Assembly (NCBI RefSeq): GCF_000496835.1
Contig: NZ_KI543236.1
Coordinates: 1,406,773 to 1,470,772, forward strand
DNA from: Thalassobacillus devorans MSP14
GTDB lineage: Bacteria > Bacillota > Bacilli > Bacillales > Halobacillaceae
Direction: 5' to 3'
DNA length: 64,000 bases
Position 1 is the stretch's first letter; the number at the start of each line of letters is the position of its first letter. A model generated the notes under the pieces. It saw only the letters and a program-made list of their open reading frames with translations, did not search any database and was not told where the DNA came from. Made by a program: the position numbers and the translations under genes. Shown here one piece after another: positions 27,771 to 37,507 of this stretch.

Positions 27771-28697
27771 ATGGAATTATTTTTTCTCGGGACCGGTTCA
27801 GGGGTTCCTTCAAAAGAACGGAATGTCTCCGCGTTAGCTTTACAGATGCTCCAGGAACGACAGAGCACCTGGTTGTTCGACTGCGGAGAATCGACACAGC
27901 ATCAAATATTACGCACGAACATTCGTCCACGCAGGATTGAAAAAATATTCATCACCCACCTCCACGGCGATCACATTTACGGCCTGCCCGGATTATTGAG
28001 CAGCCGCTCCTTTCAAGGTGGAGAAACACCTTGTACCTTATACGGGCCAAAAGGCTTGAAAGAATATGTAGAAACGGCACTGCGTGTCAGCGGGACCAGA
28101 CTCTCCTACCCGCTTAAAATCATTGAAGTTGCCGAAGGCGTCATTTACGAGGATGAGGGACTACTAGTAGAGAGCATTGGGCTTGAGCACGGATTGGAAA
28201 GCTTTGGATATATTATTCAGGAAAAAGATCAGCCCGGGGAACTCCTACCTGAAAAACTGAAGGCAGCCGGCGTTTCCCCTGGCCCTATTTATCAAAAGAT
28301 CAAACAAAATGAAGCGACAGAACTTTCTGATGGTCGAATCATACAACGGGAAGACTTCATCGGGCCTTCCAAGCGTGGACGCAAAATAGCCATCCTTGGT
28401 GATACCCGTTACATCGAGGGTTTGGCAGACGATTTAAAGCATGCTGACATCCTTGTTCATGAGGCTACTTTTGCTGGAGCAGATGAACAATTGGCTTTTG
28501 CTTACTTCCATTCAACCACCCGCCAGGCAGCACAGCTTGCCAAACTTGCTGATGCGAAGCAATTGATCATCAGTCACATTTCCTCCAGATATCAAGGTGA
28601 GGAGGCGGAGGAATTATTGCGGGAAGCTCGAAAGATTTTTCCCAACACCGTCATTGCTCATGACTTTTATGAACACCCAGTGCCAGCTAATAAGTAA
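27771..28697 (+). CDS. rnz: ribonuclease Z
   Basis: Endonuclease of the metallo-beta-lactamase fold that matures tRNA 3' ends. The 308-residue protein has [14 protein letters not shown] at the N-terminus, the zinc motif [15 protein letters not shown], the exosite region [21 protein letters not shown] and HEATFA, and a final [13 protein letters not shown] lies upstream of the ATG. The next gene, an aldehyde dehydrogenase, starts 13 bases after its stop. Confidence 0.95.
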   Translation: MELFFLGTGSGVPSKERNVSALALQMLQERQSTWLFDCGESTQHQILRTNIRPRRIEKIFITHLHGDHIYGLPGLLSSRSFQGGETPCTLYGPKGLKEYVETALRVSGTRLSYPLKIIEVAEGVIYEDEGLLVESIGLEHGLESFGYIIQEKDQPGELLPEKLKAAGVSPGPIYQKIKQNEATELSDGRIIQREDFIGPSKRGRKIAILGDTRYIEGLADDLKHADILVHEATFAGADEQLAFAYFHSTTRQAAQLAKLADAKQLIISHISSRYQGEEAEELLREARKIFPNTVIAHDFYEHPVPANK

Positions 28698-28710
28698 GGA
28701 GGTATGATTC

Positions 28711-30081
28711 ATGTCAATCACTCAAAAATCGGTAGCGGACCAAAAAGAATTTTTCCGGCAAGGTCATACGAAACCCTACGAGTTCCGTATAGATCAATTG
28801 AAGAAACTGAAAAAAATGTTGAAAGAATGGGAGCCTGCCATCCTTGAAGCAGTCCATACCGACCTGAACAAATCGGAATATGAAGCTTTTGCGACTGAAG
28901 TAGGGTTCCTTTATAGTGAACTTGATGATCATATCAAGAATCTGGAAGAATGGATGGAACCGATCTATGTGAAAACTCCCCTCACCCACAAGGGGTCTAA
29001 GAACTACATCATAAAAGAACCATATGGTAATGTACTTGTCATCGCCCCGTGGAACTATCCGATCAACCTTGCGATTGCTCCGATCATCGGTGCAATCGCA
29101 GCTGGTAATACGGTGATTCTGAAACCATCCGAGTTGACCCCGAACGTCTCTGCCCTGTTGGAGGAAATGATTGCAGAAACCTTCGAACCCGGTTTCCTTA
29201 CCGTGATAGAAGGCGGAAAAGAAACCAGCCAGGAATTATTGGACCAGCGTTTTGATTATATCTTTTTTACAGGCAGCATACAGGTCGGAAAAATCGTCAT
29301 GGAAAAAGCGAGCAAACACCTCACCCCTGTAACCCTGGAACTTGGCGGGAAAAGCCCCGCTATTGTCCATAAAGACGCAAAACTCGACCTGGCAGCAAAG
29401 CGGATTGTATGGGGCAAATTCACCAATGCAGGACAGACCTGCATAGCACCTGATTACTTATTTGTCCACGAAGATGTAAAAGACAAGCTGTTCGTGAAAA
29501 TCAAAAAGCATATCCAGTCTATGTATGGTAAGGATCCCTTTGAGAATACAGATTTCACCAGTATAGTATCCAGCAGCCACTTTGGTCGCTTGACTGGCTT
29601 TTTAGATAATGGTGAGATTGTCACCGGTGGACGCAGTGACAGGGAGCGGTTGATGATTGAACCGACTGTCATGGATGATATCAGTTGGGATGACCCGGTC
29701 ATGAAAGAAGAAATCTTCGGACCAATCCTTCCTGTGCTTACTTACGAAAATCTATCCGATGCTGTGGAGATCCTGCAAGATCACGAAAAGCCGCTGGCAC
29801 TCTACTATTTCGGTAAAAAAGAAAAGGATCAGAAATATGTGACCGAAACCCTTTCCTTCGGCGGGGGATGCATCAATGATACACTCTATCATATCGCAAA
29901 CCCTCACCTCCCTTTCGGCGGGGTCGGAAGCAGCGGCATGGGTGCCTATCACGGAAAAGCAAGCTTTAATACATTTACCCACCAAAAAAGCATCACCAGG
30001 CAAACGACCAAGTTTGACTACAGCTTCCGCTATCCAGGCTCGAAAGCAGGATTGAAAATCATCAAAAAGTTATTGAAGTAA
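28711..30081 (+). CDS. aldehyde dehydrogenase (YwdH-like)
   Basis: An NAD(P)-dependent aldehyde dehydrogenase of 456 residues, the short class without an N-terminal targeting region. Key residues: catalytic Asn in PWNYP, the coenzyme loop FTGSIQVGK, Glu in LELGGKSP, the nucleophile Cys in NAGQTCIAPDY and the EIFGPILPV motif. The C-terminal basic hydrophobic tail (about the last 20 residues) may associate with membranes, as in fatty-aldehyde dehydrogenases. AAGGAGG precedes the ATG. It is probably cotranscribed with rnz. The substrate is unknown. Confidence 0.88.
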   Translation: MSITQKSVADQKEFFRQGHTKPYEFRIDQLKKLKKMLKEWEPAILEAVHTDLNKSEYEAFATEVGFLYSELDDHIKNLEEWMEPIYVKTPLTHKGSKNYIIKEPYGNVLVIAPWNYPINLAIAPIIGAIAAGNTVILKPSELTPNVSALLEEMIAETFEPGFLTVIEGGKETSQELLDQRFDYIFFTGSIQVGKIVMEKASKHLTPVTLELGGKSPAIVHKDAKLDLAAKRIVWGKFTNAGQTCIAPDYLFVHEDVKDKLFVKIKKHIQSMYGKDPFENTDFTSIVSSSHFGRLTGFLDNGEIVTGGRSDRERLMIEPTVMDDISWDDPVMKEEIFGPILPVLTYENLSDAVEILQDHEKPLALYYFGKKEKDQKYVTETLSFGGGCINDTLYHIANPHLPFGGVGSSGMGAYHGKASFNTFTHQKSITRQTTKFDYSFRYPGSKAGLKIIKKLLK

Positions 30082-30084
30082 AAA

Positions 30085-30137
30085 AAGAAGAGAAGGACTC
30101 CTGATCAAGGGTAACGATCAGCGGTCTTCTCTTCTTC
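30085..30137. terminator. bidirectional terminator
   Basis: A long imperfect stem (AAGAAGAGAAG and CTGATC paired with GATCAG and CTTCTCTTCTT) lies between convergent genes, with an A-run on its left and a T-rich stretch on its right. Confidence 0.8.
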
Positions 30138-30144
30138 TATATTT

Positions 30145-30675
30145 TTAGGAAGTTGACAACGTGCTGCCCTTCTGACTCAGTCTCTTCTTTAAGGACATTC
30201 TGGCTCGATATGCTCTTGATTTTACCGCAGAAATGGAAATTTCCAGGTGCTCGGCTATGTCAACTTCTTTCATTCCGTGAAAGTATTTCATCATAAATAC
30301 CACATGAAGCTTCGGAGCAAGGTGTTTAAGTTCTTCCATCAGTTGATGGTGACTGATTAATTGTTCCACTTCTTTATCCACTCCATCAGACCCGATGGCA
30401 GCTTGATGACTGCCTTCGATCAAGTCATCAAGTGGGACCATCAGCTTCTTTCTTTCTTTTCTCCATATATCTATCGCTGTCCTTGTGGCAATCTGACCAA
30501 GCCAGGCTGCCAATTTATTGATATCCTCCAGCTTTTCTCTGTTGTTGTATGCTTTTATGAAAGCCTCCTGAGCAGCTTCTTCTGCAAGATAGGGGTTCTT
30601 GACTACACGTAATGCCGCACCATAAACTTTCTGATAATTAGTGGTAAAAATTTCTTCATATGCCAGACCTTCCAC
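30145..30675 (-). CDS. ECF-type RNA polymerase sigma factor
   Basis: A 176-residue group IV sigma factor with region 2 (KNPYLAEEAAQEAFIKAYNN, AAWLGQIATRTAIDIWRKERKK) and region 4 (MKEVDIAEHLEISISAVKSRAYRARMSLKK). There is no extra C-terminal domain. It starts with GTG after GAGAGGGG and lies 20 bases downstream of an ABC-2 permease gene on the same strand. It thus ends a GntR-ATPase-permease-sigma operon. No anti-sigma gene is visible on either side. The family resembles SigW/SigV-type factors, but I cannot assign a known one. Confidence 0.88.
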   Translation of the reverse strand: MEGLAYEEIFTTNYQKVYGAALRVVKNPYLAEEAAQEAFIKAYNNREKLEDINKLAAWLGQIATRTAIDIWRKERKKLMVPLDDLIEGSHQAAIGSDGVDKEVEQLISHHQLMEELKHLAPKLHVVFMMKYFHGMKEVDIAEHLEISISAVKSRAYRARMSLKKRLSQKGSTLSTS

Positions 30676-30695
30676 AGGAATCCCCTCTCTCTAAC

Positions 30696-32615
30696 TTAAT
30701 TGACCACTCTCGCTACTAAATCTTCGGATATCCGATAGATCATCGGCTCTCCACCTTTAGGGTATATACCAACAAAATATCCGCCCTGTCCCTGATATTC
30801 CTTACTGTTTAACAGCAATTTGATTTTTTTGTTGTCTTTTACAGTCCAGACATGTTCATTGGAGGCAGCAGCTGATTTGAATTCGTTGAAAATCGGACCA
30901 CCCGGCTCATTTTGATGAACAATCACTGCCTTGGAGACATCCTCGTCTGTCAATACTGCTTCTTCATACAGCCCTTTTTGTTTCAGCCATTCATTCAGCT
31001 GGTCGTAGGAGCGTTTCATTGGGATATATATCTCCATCCCACTTTCCAGCATAAAGCTGATATCTCCGCGATCCCCCAGGGAAGGGATCATGTCTTCGTA
31101 GGTTTCCGCCTGCAAATCCTGTTTTAAACGGGACATCAATGTTTCAATCTCATCCGGTTCACCGACCACCAGTTCATCCGGTCGGGCTGAATCGGTGTAA
31201 AACCTGATCAAGTCGATATTTTGAGGATCCACATTCATAACAGGATACTTCAATGCTTTATATTCAAGAGATTCATAGATCGGCTCTAAGTAAGCCTGGT
31301 AGTCCTGTTCAGGAATCATGTATTCTCTTACCATTGTCTCGCCGCTTTTCATCTCATAAGCAAGAAAGAGATTTCTTCTACCAGTCTGATACTCATCTGA
31401 ACCGGATGAAACGACTTGCTTATGCAATTTCGTTACAGCCTGGATGTTTTCGCTTTTATTCAAATAACCGGACTCATTGTACGGATGGTTACTCTGGTAG
31501 CTATGTGAGCCGTCTTCTATAAAAACACGCTCGATGTTGGCCGCAGCAGGAACCCGCTGTTCAAACCCGGTAAGATCGAACTGCAACAGTAAAAAGACAA
31601 GTCCTGCAGCTGCAGCGTAACCGATGAACCCTTTCCAGGCATCAAACACCCGCCAAGTCTTTTGCAGAACCATTTCCGCAATCGCATAACCGAGCACCGC
31701 CCCTGCCATATAACCGAAAAGCATCCACGAAGTATCATGGTTATGGAAATACAATCCGCCGACAAGCATCATACAAAGCGTAAGCCCATATTTGAAGATC
31801 GGCCTGAGCACTCCATAAACGATTGCCTGCCCTGCCATCTCCATATTCCGATGCTGATAGATTTTCAGTGCCAGCCCGTAAAGCACAGCACCAATAGCCA
31901 GGTAGATGTACATACGTGATGCCGGAAAGGAGGCGTGGTATAAATTCAGTGTATCGACGAGAGGAGAAAGCTGTTCCAGATTCTGATCCATATAGTAGTT
32001 TTCAGAAAATCCATATAAGAACTGGTTCATAGCAAAGTAAAGCAGTACAGTGATTCCAGCTGGGAATAGCAGCATGATATAGGTCAGGACGCCATGGACT
32101 GCAGTCAGACCTGTGACCATCCCAACAAATATTGCAGCAAAAAATAACAGCAGCGTGACGCTGAGTGTTCCGCCAAGCCAGTACCAGATGTCCTCCCAGG
32201 TATACACATAAGATAAATCAAAACTGATATAGAGGATCGCCATCAACGCAGCATTGATGATAATGGGCGTCACCAGAATGACAACTCCATTCCAAACGTT
32301 ATTATGATAGAGTTCCGTACGCTTAAGCGGCAGACTATGTACAAAATCTGACGTTTCTTTCACTTGCAGGTAGCGGAACAGAAAGACCCCAAGTAAAACA
32401 GGTATGATAATTATCATTACCTGCTGGATTTCAAAATTGATCTGGAATAACCCGTTTTCATGAAAGAATTGAAACGGACGATCGCTGGACAACTCCATCA
32501 TTATTCGGAGCGGCATGGCGAATAGTAATCCGATCAAGTAAATGATCCCGATCCAGCCAACGCTTCTGAAGTTCTGTTTTGTCACTTCCTTCTTAAACGA
32601 GGATGTTTTCCACAT
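30696..32615 (-). CDS. ABC-2 type transporter permease with large C-terminal extracytoplasmic domain
   Basis: A 639-residue membrane protein. About 12 hydrophobic segments span roughly residues 15-355; the remaining 280 or so residues are polar with no further membrane span and, by topology, probably lie outside the cell. The start MWKTSSFKKEV has GGAGG 11 bases upstream and overlaps the 3' end of the ATPase gene; the 53-codon longer frame is rejected. With the neighbouring ATPase it should form an exporter or sensing transporter of the type controlled by YtrA-like GntR regulators. The substrate is unknown. Confidence 0.8.
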   Translation of the reverse strand: MWKTSSFKKEVTKQNFRSVGWIGIIYLIGLLFAMPLRIMMELSSDRPFQFFHENGLFQINFEIQQVMIIIIPVLLGVFLFRYLQVKETSDFVHSLPLKRTELYHNNVWNGVVILVTPIIINAALMAILYISFDLSYVYTWEDIWYWLGGTLSVTLLLFFAAIFVGMVTGLTAVHGVLTYIMLLFPAGITVLLYFAMNQFLYGFSENYYMDQNLEQLSPLVDTLNLYHASFPASRMYIYLAIGAVLYGLALKIYQHRNMEMAGQAIVYGVLRPIFKYGLTLCMMLVGGLYFHNHDTSWMLFGYMAGAVLGYAIAEMVLQKTWRVFDAWKGFIGYAAAAGLVFLLLQFDLTGFEQRVPAAANIERVFIEDGSHSYQSNHPYNESGYLNKSENIQAVTKLHKQVVSSGSDEYQTGRRNLFLAYEMKSGETMVREYMIPEQDYQAYLEPIYESLEYKALKYPVMNVDPQNIDLIRFYTDSARPDELVVGEPDEIETLMSRLKQDLQAETYEDMIPSLGDRGDISFMLESGMEIYIPMKRSYDQLNEWLKQKGLYEEAVLTDEDVSKAVIVHQNEPGGPIFNEFKSAAASNEHVWTVKDNKKIKLLLNSKEYQGQGGYFVGIYPKGGEPMIYRISEDLVARVVN

Positions 32616-33492
32616 TATAACCGGCACCTCCCATTTCATAGACAAAAATTTCTTCCAATGTAAGCGGCAGCAAATCATAGACGATAGGCTGGTAAGATTC
32701 GATTTTTTTTGAAACTTCTGTTTCCGCTCCTCTGACAATCCACAGGCGGACACTCCCGCGCTTTTCTTCATGAAGAATGGACAACTCGTTCTTCAATGCT
32801 GCAGGAACATGGTTCCTGAAGGCGATCTGAACTTTATGAATATCCGCTTTCAGTTCATCCAAATCCTTTTCCAGTAAGATGGAGCCCTCATGCAATATAC
32901 CTACATAATCACAAATATCCTCCACCTCTCTCAGGTTATGAGAAGAAATTATTACGGTCATTTTCCGGTCAGCAACATCCTGGATCAGCAGGTTCTTCAC
33001 TTTCCTTCTAACCACCGGATCCAATCCATCGAATGGCTCATCCAGCACGAGGATAGCCGGCATAGCAGATAAAGCGAGCCAAAAAGCTACCTGTCTGCGC
33101 ATACCTTTCGAAAATTGACTGACCTTTTTTTTGATATTGAGTCCAAATACCTCCCTGAGCTCCACAAATCGCTCCTGATTCCAGGAAGGGTAGATATTCT
33201 GATAGAATTTTGCCATCTGTTCAATCGTATAATGCGGGAAAAAATAAAGGCTGTCAGGAATGAAAATCATCTGTTTTTTCACATCGATGTTTTCGAACAC
33301 CTGCTGTCCTTCGATCTGTACACTTCCCTGCTCTTGCTTTAAAATGCCGACAATGATTTTAAGCAGGGTTGTCTTCCCGGCTCCATTAGAGCCTAATAGG
33401 CCGTAAATCGACCCTCCTTTTATTTGAAATGTTATATCATGCAGCACTTGCTGTTTATGAAAAGTCTTCGTTACTTCCTGAAGCTTTATCAT
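32593..33492 (-). CDS. ABC transporter ATP-binding protein
   Basis: A 299-residue ATPase: Walker A GLLGSNGAGKTT (about residues 35-46), signature QFSKGMRRQ (in place of LSGGQ, as in the YtrB and BcrA-like group), Walker B AILVLDEPFDGLDP and the switch His in IISSHNLREV. A C-terminal extension of about 80 residues follows. Its ATG follows GGGGGAGG and overlaps the gntR 3' end; a GTG one codon earlier is possible. Partner of the downstream permease. Confidence 0.9.
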   Translation of the reverse strand: MIKLQEVTKTFHKQQVLHDITFQIKGGSIYGLLGSNGAGKTTLLKIIVGILKQEQGSVQIEGQQVFENIDVKKQMIFIPDSLYFFPHYTIEQMAKFYQNIYPSWNQERFVELREVFGLNIKKKVSQFSKGMRRQVAFWLALSAMPAILVLDEPFDGLDPVVRRKVKNLLIQDVADRKMTVIISSHNLREVEDICDYVGILHEGSILLEKDLDELKADIHKVQIAFRNHVPAALKNELSILHEEKRGSVRLWIVRGAETEVSKKIESYQPIVYDLLPLTLEEIFVYEMGGAGYNVENILV

Positions 33493-33874
33493 CACGTATT
33501 CCTCCCCCTGTCATTTCCACTATTTCATCAAGCAGCAGTTCTATATCTACACGTTTCATCCCAAGATAAAGGGCTTCTGAAATAGCTGCTTTCAACTTTT
33601 CCTGTACTTTGAGAAGTTCTTCCTGACTGACTTTTTCAGAAGATGCCTGGACAAAGCTCCCTTTCCCTTTCAAAGAATAGATGTATCCTTGCGATTCGAG
33701 CTCCCGGTAGGCTTTTTGGATGGTATTAGGGTTGATTGTCATTTGTCTGGCTAATGTCCTCACAGAAGGAAGTTTTTCATCAGCTTGCAATACTTCTTTC
33801 ATGATCAGTTCTTTGAACTTATCGACTAATTGTTCGTAGATCGGTTTTCTGCTACGTAAATCTAAATCAAACAT
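33455..33874 (-). CDS. GntR-family (YtrA subfamily) transcriptional regulator
   Basis: A 139-residue repressor-type protein: a winged helix at residues 10-75 (RSRKPIYEQLVDKFKELI, LPSVRTLARQMTINPNTIQKAYRELE) and a short helical C-terminal part typical of the YtrA subfamily, which usually controls the ABC transporter encoded next to it. The start MFDLDLRS follows GGAGGG; a longer frame upstream is not used. A palindrome 30-60 bases upstream is the likely operator, suggesting autoregulation of the whole operon, including the sigma factor. Confidence 0.9.
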   Translation of the reverse strand: MFDLDLRSRKPIYEQLVDKFKELIMKEVLQADEKLPSVRTLARQMTINPNTIQKAYRELESQGYIYSLKGKGSFVQASSEKVSQEELLKVQEKLKAAISEALYLGMKRVDIELLLDEIVEMTGGGIRDDKASGSNEDFS

Positions 33875-33902
33875 GGCCTTTTCCCTCCGATCCGAAACCG
33901 TA

Positions 33903-33933
33903 TTAACTGTATTAGTATCGTTAGTACAGTTAA
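33903..33933 (-). promoter_or_regulatory. probable GntR operator
   Basis: An inverted repeat with arms TTAACTGTA and TACAGTTAA separated by 13 bases, itself partly symmetric (TTAGTA/TAACGATA), lies just upstream of the gntR start and so overlaps its expected promoter. Confidence 0.6.
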
Positions 33934-34177
33934 AGTATATAGTAATATTTCTCATTTGAGAAGCACTTTTTTACTTTTTCTTAAATTATTTACCAATTAT
34001 AAGCTTAATGGTGGAGGATCATTAAAAATTTTGATAGTTTAAACTTTCAGCAAACTATGTTGGTGATAACCTATCAGGTTAGTAAATTTGACTATCCTAA
34101 AAATTCTGATAACATAAGAAACCATACGTCGACCATAAACGGTCGTCATAACTAAGATTTTACAGGAAGGTGAAATT

Positions 34178-36937
34178 ATGAACACAACTAGTCAAACCAA
34201 TGATCATACTGTTCCCTTACGACGCGACGTAAGTGAACTGGGGAATATGCTTGGTGACCTTTTGAAGCACCATGGTGGAGAAAAATTATTCGAGAAAGTA
34301 GAAACAATCCGCCAATACTCAAAAGAACTGAGAAGCAACCCGGGCGAAACCGCATATCAAAATTTGAAACAAGAGATTGAAAACCTCCATCCTCCGATGC
34401 GCTCCCAAGTCATCCGCGCATTCTCAATTTATTTCCATTTAGTTAACATTGCTGAGCAGAACCATCGTGTTCGCCGGCGCCGTGAGTACCAGCTACGCGA
34501 AGATCATGGGGTACAGCCATTCTCCTTAGAGAGTGCAGTCGACTCGCTACGCAAAAACGATATTTCAAGTTCTGTGATTCAGGATGTTCTCGATCAATTA
34601 TCTTTAGAGCTGATCATAACCGCACATCCCACCGAAGCGACGAAACGAACCGTTTTGGAAATCCAAAAACGGATCGCTACTATTTTGCAACAGCTGGACA
34701 ACCCTCAACTGACAGCACATGAAAAGGAACAATTACAAGACAGCTTAATGAATGAAGTGACGGTCCTATGGCAGACAGATGAGTTGCGTGAGCGTAAACC
34801 AACGGTCATGGATGAAGTGAGAAATGGCTTGTACTATTTTGATGAAACTTTATTTGATGTGCTGCCAGATATCCACCAGGAATTAGAAGACCGTTTGGAA
34901 GAAAATTACCCAGACCAGAAATGGGAAATACCTAACTTCCTCCGTTTCGGTTCATGGATAGGAGGAGACCGTGACGGTAACCCGAACGTAACTCCGGATA
35001 TCACTTGGAACACACTTAAGAACCATAGAGAACTGGTACTGGATAAGTATGAGGAAGTTCTGGTTGAACTGATGAAACGTTTCAGCCACTCTACGAAGAT
35101 CGTTACCATCACAGATGAATTGCTGGCATCTATCGAAAAAGAAGAAGCGGTGATTCCAGCTGATAAGAGATGGCGTGTCGAAAAAGAAATGTATCGAAGG
35201 AAATTCGCAATCATTTTAGAACGTCTGCGAAATGTAGGAAGAACGGATATAGGCTACGATTCCGCTGACCAACTGTTGGACGACTTATATATGATTCAAA
35301 GAAGTGTAAAAAATCATCAGCCAAATCAACGGGAACTGAAGATGCTTCGTAAGCTCGTCCGTCAGGTTCAGTTATTCGGCTTCCATCTGGCGACGCTGGA
35401 TATCAGAAATCATAGCGGCGAACATGAAGCTGCAATTTCGGAAATCCTTCAAAAAGTCAATATCTGTGAAGATTATACTTCCTTAAGCGAAAAGGAAAAA
35501 ATCAAAGTGCTGGAGGGTATTCTGGGTGATCCTCGACCAATTACATTGCTGGATGAAGATTATTCTGAGGAAACGCAGCAAATGCTGAAGGTTTTTAAGC
35601 TAATCCGTGAAGCTCACCGTGAATTCGGGGATCGTGCCATCGAGGTCTATCTCATCAGTATGACAGAATCAGCCAGTGACCTTCTGGAAGTGCTCGTCCT
35701 TGCCAAAGAAGCAGGCATCTACCGCCTCCATCCAGATGGCAGTGTCGAAAGTAACTTGAATGTCGCTCCTTTACTGGAAACGGTAGATGATTTGATTGCA
35801 GGTCCTGAGATTCTGAAAACCTTATTCGAGATGGATGCATACCGAAAGCATCTTGGCCAGCTCAACAACCATCAGGAAGTCATGTTAGGCTATTCCGATG
35901 GGAGCAAAGACGGTGGCACGCTGACTGCCAACTGGAAACTTTACAAAGCGCAGCAGGAGATCCATGATATGGCGAAGGAATACAATGTTGGACTCAAATT
36001 TTTCCATGGCCGCGGCGGGTCTTTAGGGCGAGGAGGCGGACCATTGAACCGCAGCATCTTATCCCAGCCTGCCGAAACATTGGGAGATGGCGTTAAAATC
36101 ACGGAACAAGGAGAAGTATTGTCTTCCCGCTACCTTATCCGCGATATCGCCTACCGAAGCCTCGAACAGGCAGCTTCTACTCTTGTTGAAGGTGCAGCAC
36201 AAGTTTCAATGGAGTCGGAACAAGGTCACCACCGGGAAGCAACATGGGAAAAAGCGATGGAAGAGATCTCGGAAGTATCGCTTAGAAAATATCAATCACT
36301 GGTATTTGGTGATGAAGACTTCCTTACCTATTTCAATGAAGCGACACCATTGAAAGAAATCAGTGAGTTGAATATCGGTTCCCGCCCGATGAAGCGGAAA
36401 GACAGTTCTAAATTTGAGAACTTGCGTGCGATTCCATGGGTATTCGCCTGGACACAGAACCGCCAGCTGCTTCCTGCCTGGTATGCTGCAGGTTCTGGTC
36501 TGATAAGCTATGCTGAGCAAAGTGACACCCATCTTGAAACATTACAGCAAATGTATGAAAACTGGCCGTTCTTCCGTTCAACGATCGATAACCTGCAAAT
36601 GGCATTGATGAAAGCTGATATTCAGACCGCCGATCAATACAAATCGCTCGTGAATGATAAAGAACTGGGCGAAAGAATCTACAATGACATTGTGGATGAA
36701 TATAATAAAACCAAAGATATACTTCTGAAAATCAGTGGGGATCAGGAACTCCTGGATAAACAAGTGACCATCCAGGATTCTGTACGTCTGCGTAATCCTT
36801 ATGTCGACCCATTGAACTTCTTACAGGTTGAATTGATTAAAGAGTTACGTGAAACAGACAGCAGAGAAGATAGCCTGCTTACCGAAGTACTCCTTACCAT
36901 CAGTGGTATTGCGGCAGGCCTTCGCAACACAGGTTGA
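34178..36937 (+). CDS. ppc: phosphoenolpyruvate carboxylase
   Basis: Carboxylates PEP to oxaloacetate, replenishing the TCA cycle. The 919-residue protein has normal bacterial length. Catalytic motifs: LIITAHPTEATKR (active-site His, about residue 149), GSWIGGDRDGNPNV, GYSDGSKDGGTLTANW (about 572-587), FFHGRGGSLGRGGGP and the C-terminal RNTG. The ATG follows ACAGGAAGG. B. subtilis lacks ppc and uses pyruvate carboxylase, so this is an addition to the syntenic backbone. The 240-base leader contains short inverted repeats (TAACCTATCAGGTTA at about 34069-34083) of unknown meaning. Confidence 0.96.
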   Translation: MNTTSQTNDHTVPLRRDVSELGNMLGDLLKHHGGEKLFEKVETIRQYSKELRSNPGETAYQNLKQEIENLHPPMRSQVIRAFSIYFHLVNIAEQNHRVRRRREYQLREDHGVQPFSLESAVDSLRKNDISSSVIQDVLDQLSLELIITAHPTEATKRTVLEIQKRIATILQQLDNPQLTAHEKEQLQDSLMNEVTVLWQTDELRERKPTVMDEVRNGLYYFDETLFDVLPDIHQELEDRLEENYPDQKWEIPNFLRFGSWIGGDRDGNPNVTPDITWNTLKNHRELVLDKYEEVLVELMKRFSHSTKIVTITDELLASIEKEEAVIPADKRWRVEKEMYRRKFAIILERLRNVGRTDIGYDSADQLLDDLYMIQRSVKNHQPNQRELKMLRKLVRQVQLFGFHLATLDIRNHSGEHEAAISEILQKVNICEDYTSLSEKEKIKVLEGILGDPRPITLLDEDYSEETQQMLKVFKLIREAHREFGDRAIEVYLISMTESASDLLEVLVLAKEAGIYRLHPDGSVESNLNVAPLLETVDDLIAGPEILKTLFEMDAYRKHLGQLNNHQEVMLGYSDGSKDGGTLTANWKLYKAQQEIHDMAKEYNVGLKFFHGRGGSLGRGGGPLNRSILSQPAETLGDGVKITEQGEVLSSRYLIRDIAYRSLEQAASTLVEGAAQVSMESEQGHHREATWEKAMEEISEVSLRKYQSLVFGDEDFLTYFNEATPLKEISELNIGSRPMKRKDSSKFENLRAIPWVFAWTQNRQLLPAWYAAGSGLISYAEQSDTHLETLQQMYENWPFFRSTIDNLQMALMKADIQTADQYKSLVNDKELGERIYNDIVDEYNKTKDILLKISGDQELLDKQVTIQDSVRLRNPYVDPLNFLQVELIKELRETDSREDSLLTEVLLTISGIAAGLRNTG

Positions 36938-36947
36938 TCATATATGT

Positions 36948-36980
36948 AAAGCAGTCGGTTTTTTCACCGACTGCTTTTTT
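36948..36980 (+). terminator. ppc terminator
   Basis: A 12-bp perfect stem AAAGCAGTCGGT/ACCGACTGCTTT followed by T residues, about ten bases after the ppc stop; it may also serve the convergent CHY zinc-finger gene. Confidence 0.88.
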
Positions 36981-36991
36981 GCAGTTTATAT

Positions 36992-37324
36992 TTACTTTTT
37001 CATGTCAAAATATAATGGATAATGGAAGCTGCATCTTTCATTAAAAGGATGCTTGCATTCCGGGCATTCAGAAACGGACATATATTCGTTGATTGTCAAT
37101 TCCCGGCTGCAATTTCCGCATAGGATAGCTTGTTCCTCCCATTGGTCCCGGGGCCACTTTGTCTCTTGATGATCGGCGTTCTCTTTATGACAATAGAAGC
37201 AAGCATAATATTCCTCACAGCAATGAAACTTGATAGCGATGATATCGACTTCACTATGATAGTGACGACAACGGGTAGCAGCGTCTACTTCTATTCCCTT
37301 CACTTCTATACTTTGTTTTGTCAC
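36992..37324 (-). CDS. CHY-type zinc-finger protein
   Basis: A 110-residue cysteine/histidine-rich protein. The order RCRHYHSEVDIIAIKFHCCEEYYACFYCH (ten C/H residues), then CGNCSRE and CPECKHPFNERCSFH, is that of the CHY zinc finger, related to yeast Hot13. It should bind three zinc ions. It starts with GTG after GGGGGAATTGG. Its function in bacteria is not established. Confidence 0.8.
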   Translation of the reverse strand: MTKQSIEVKGIEVDAATRCRHYHSEVDIIAIKFHCCEEYYACFYCHKENADHQETKWPRDQWEEQAILCGNCSRELTINEYMSVSECPECKHPFNERCSFHYPLYFDMKK

Positions 37325-37507
37325 CCAATTCCCCCTTTTTTCATTTGGATTGCCACTCTATTTTTCATCTCCAGTTGCTTCATTCGCTTTTGTTCTTTAA
37401 AATTCCTGCAATAGCCACTATTTCCTATCTCAAGTCCAGCTGGAAGCATTATCTTCCATCTTTTGATAGACTAACCATAGGCTACATAAACGGAAGGAGA
37501 TTTTAAA

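Noticed and set aside
30676-30695. Anti-sigma gene between permease and ECF sigma factor
   Set aside because: Only 20 bases separate the two genes and no other small frame is present nearby.
34021-34177. Riboswitch or attenuator in the ppc leader
   Set aside because: Short inverted repeats (TAACCT/AGGTTA, CGACC/GGTCG) are present but no known aptamer landmarks or terminator could be recognised.
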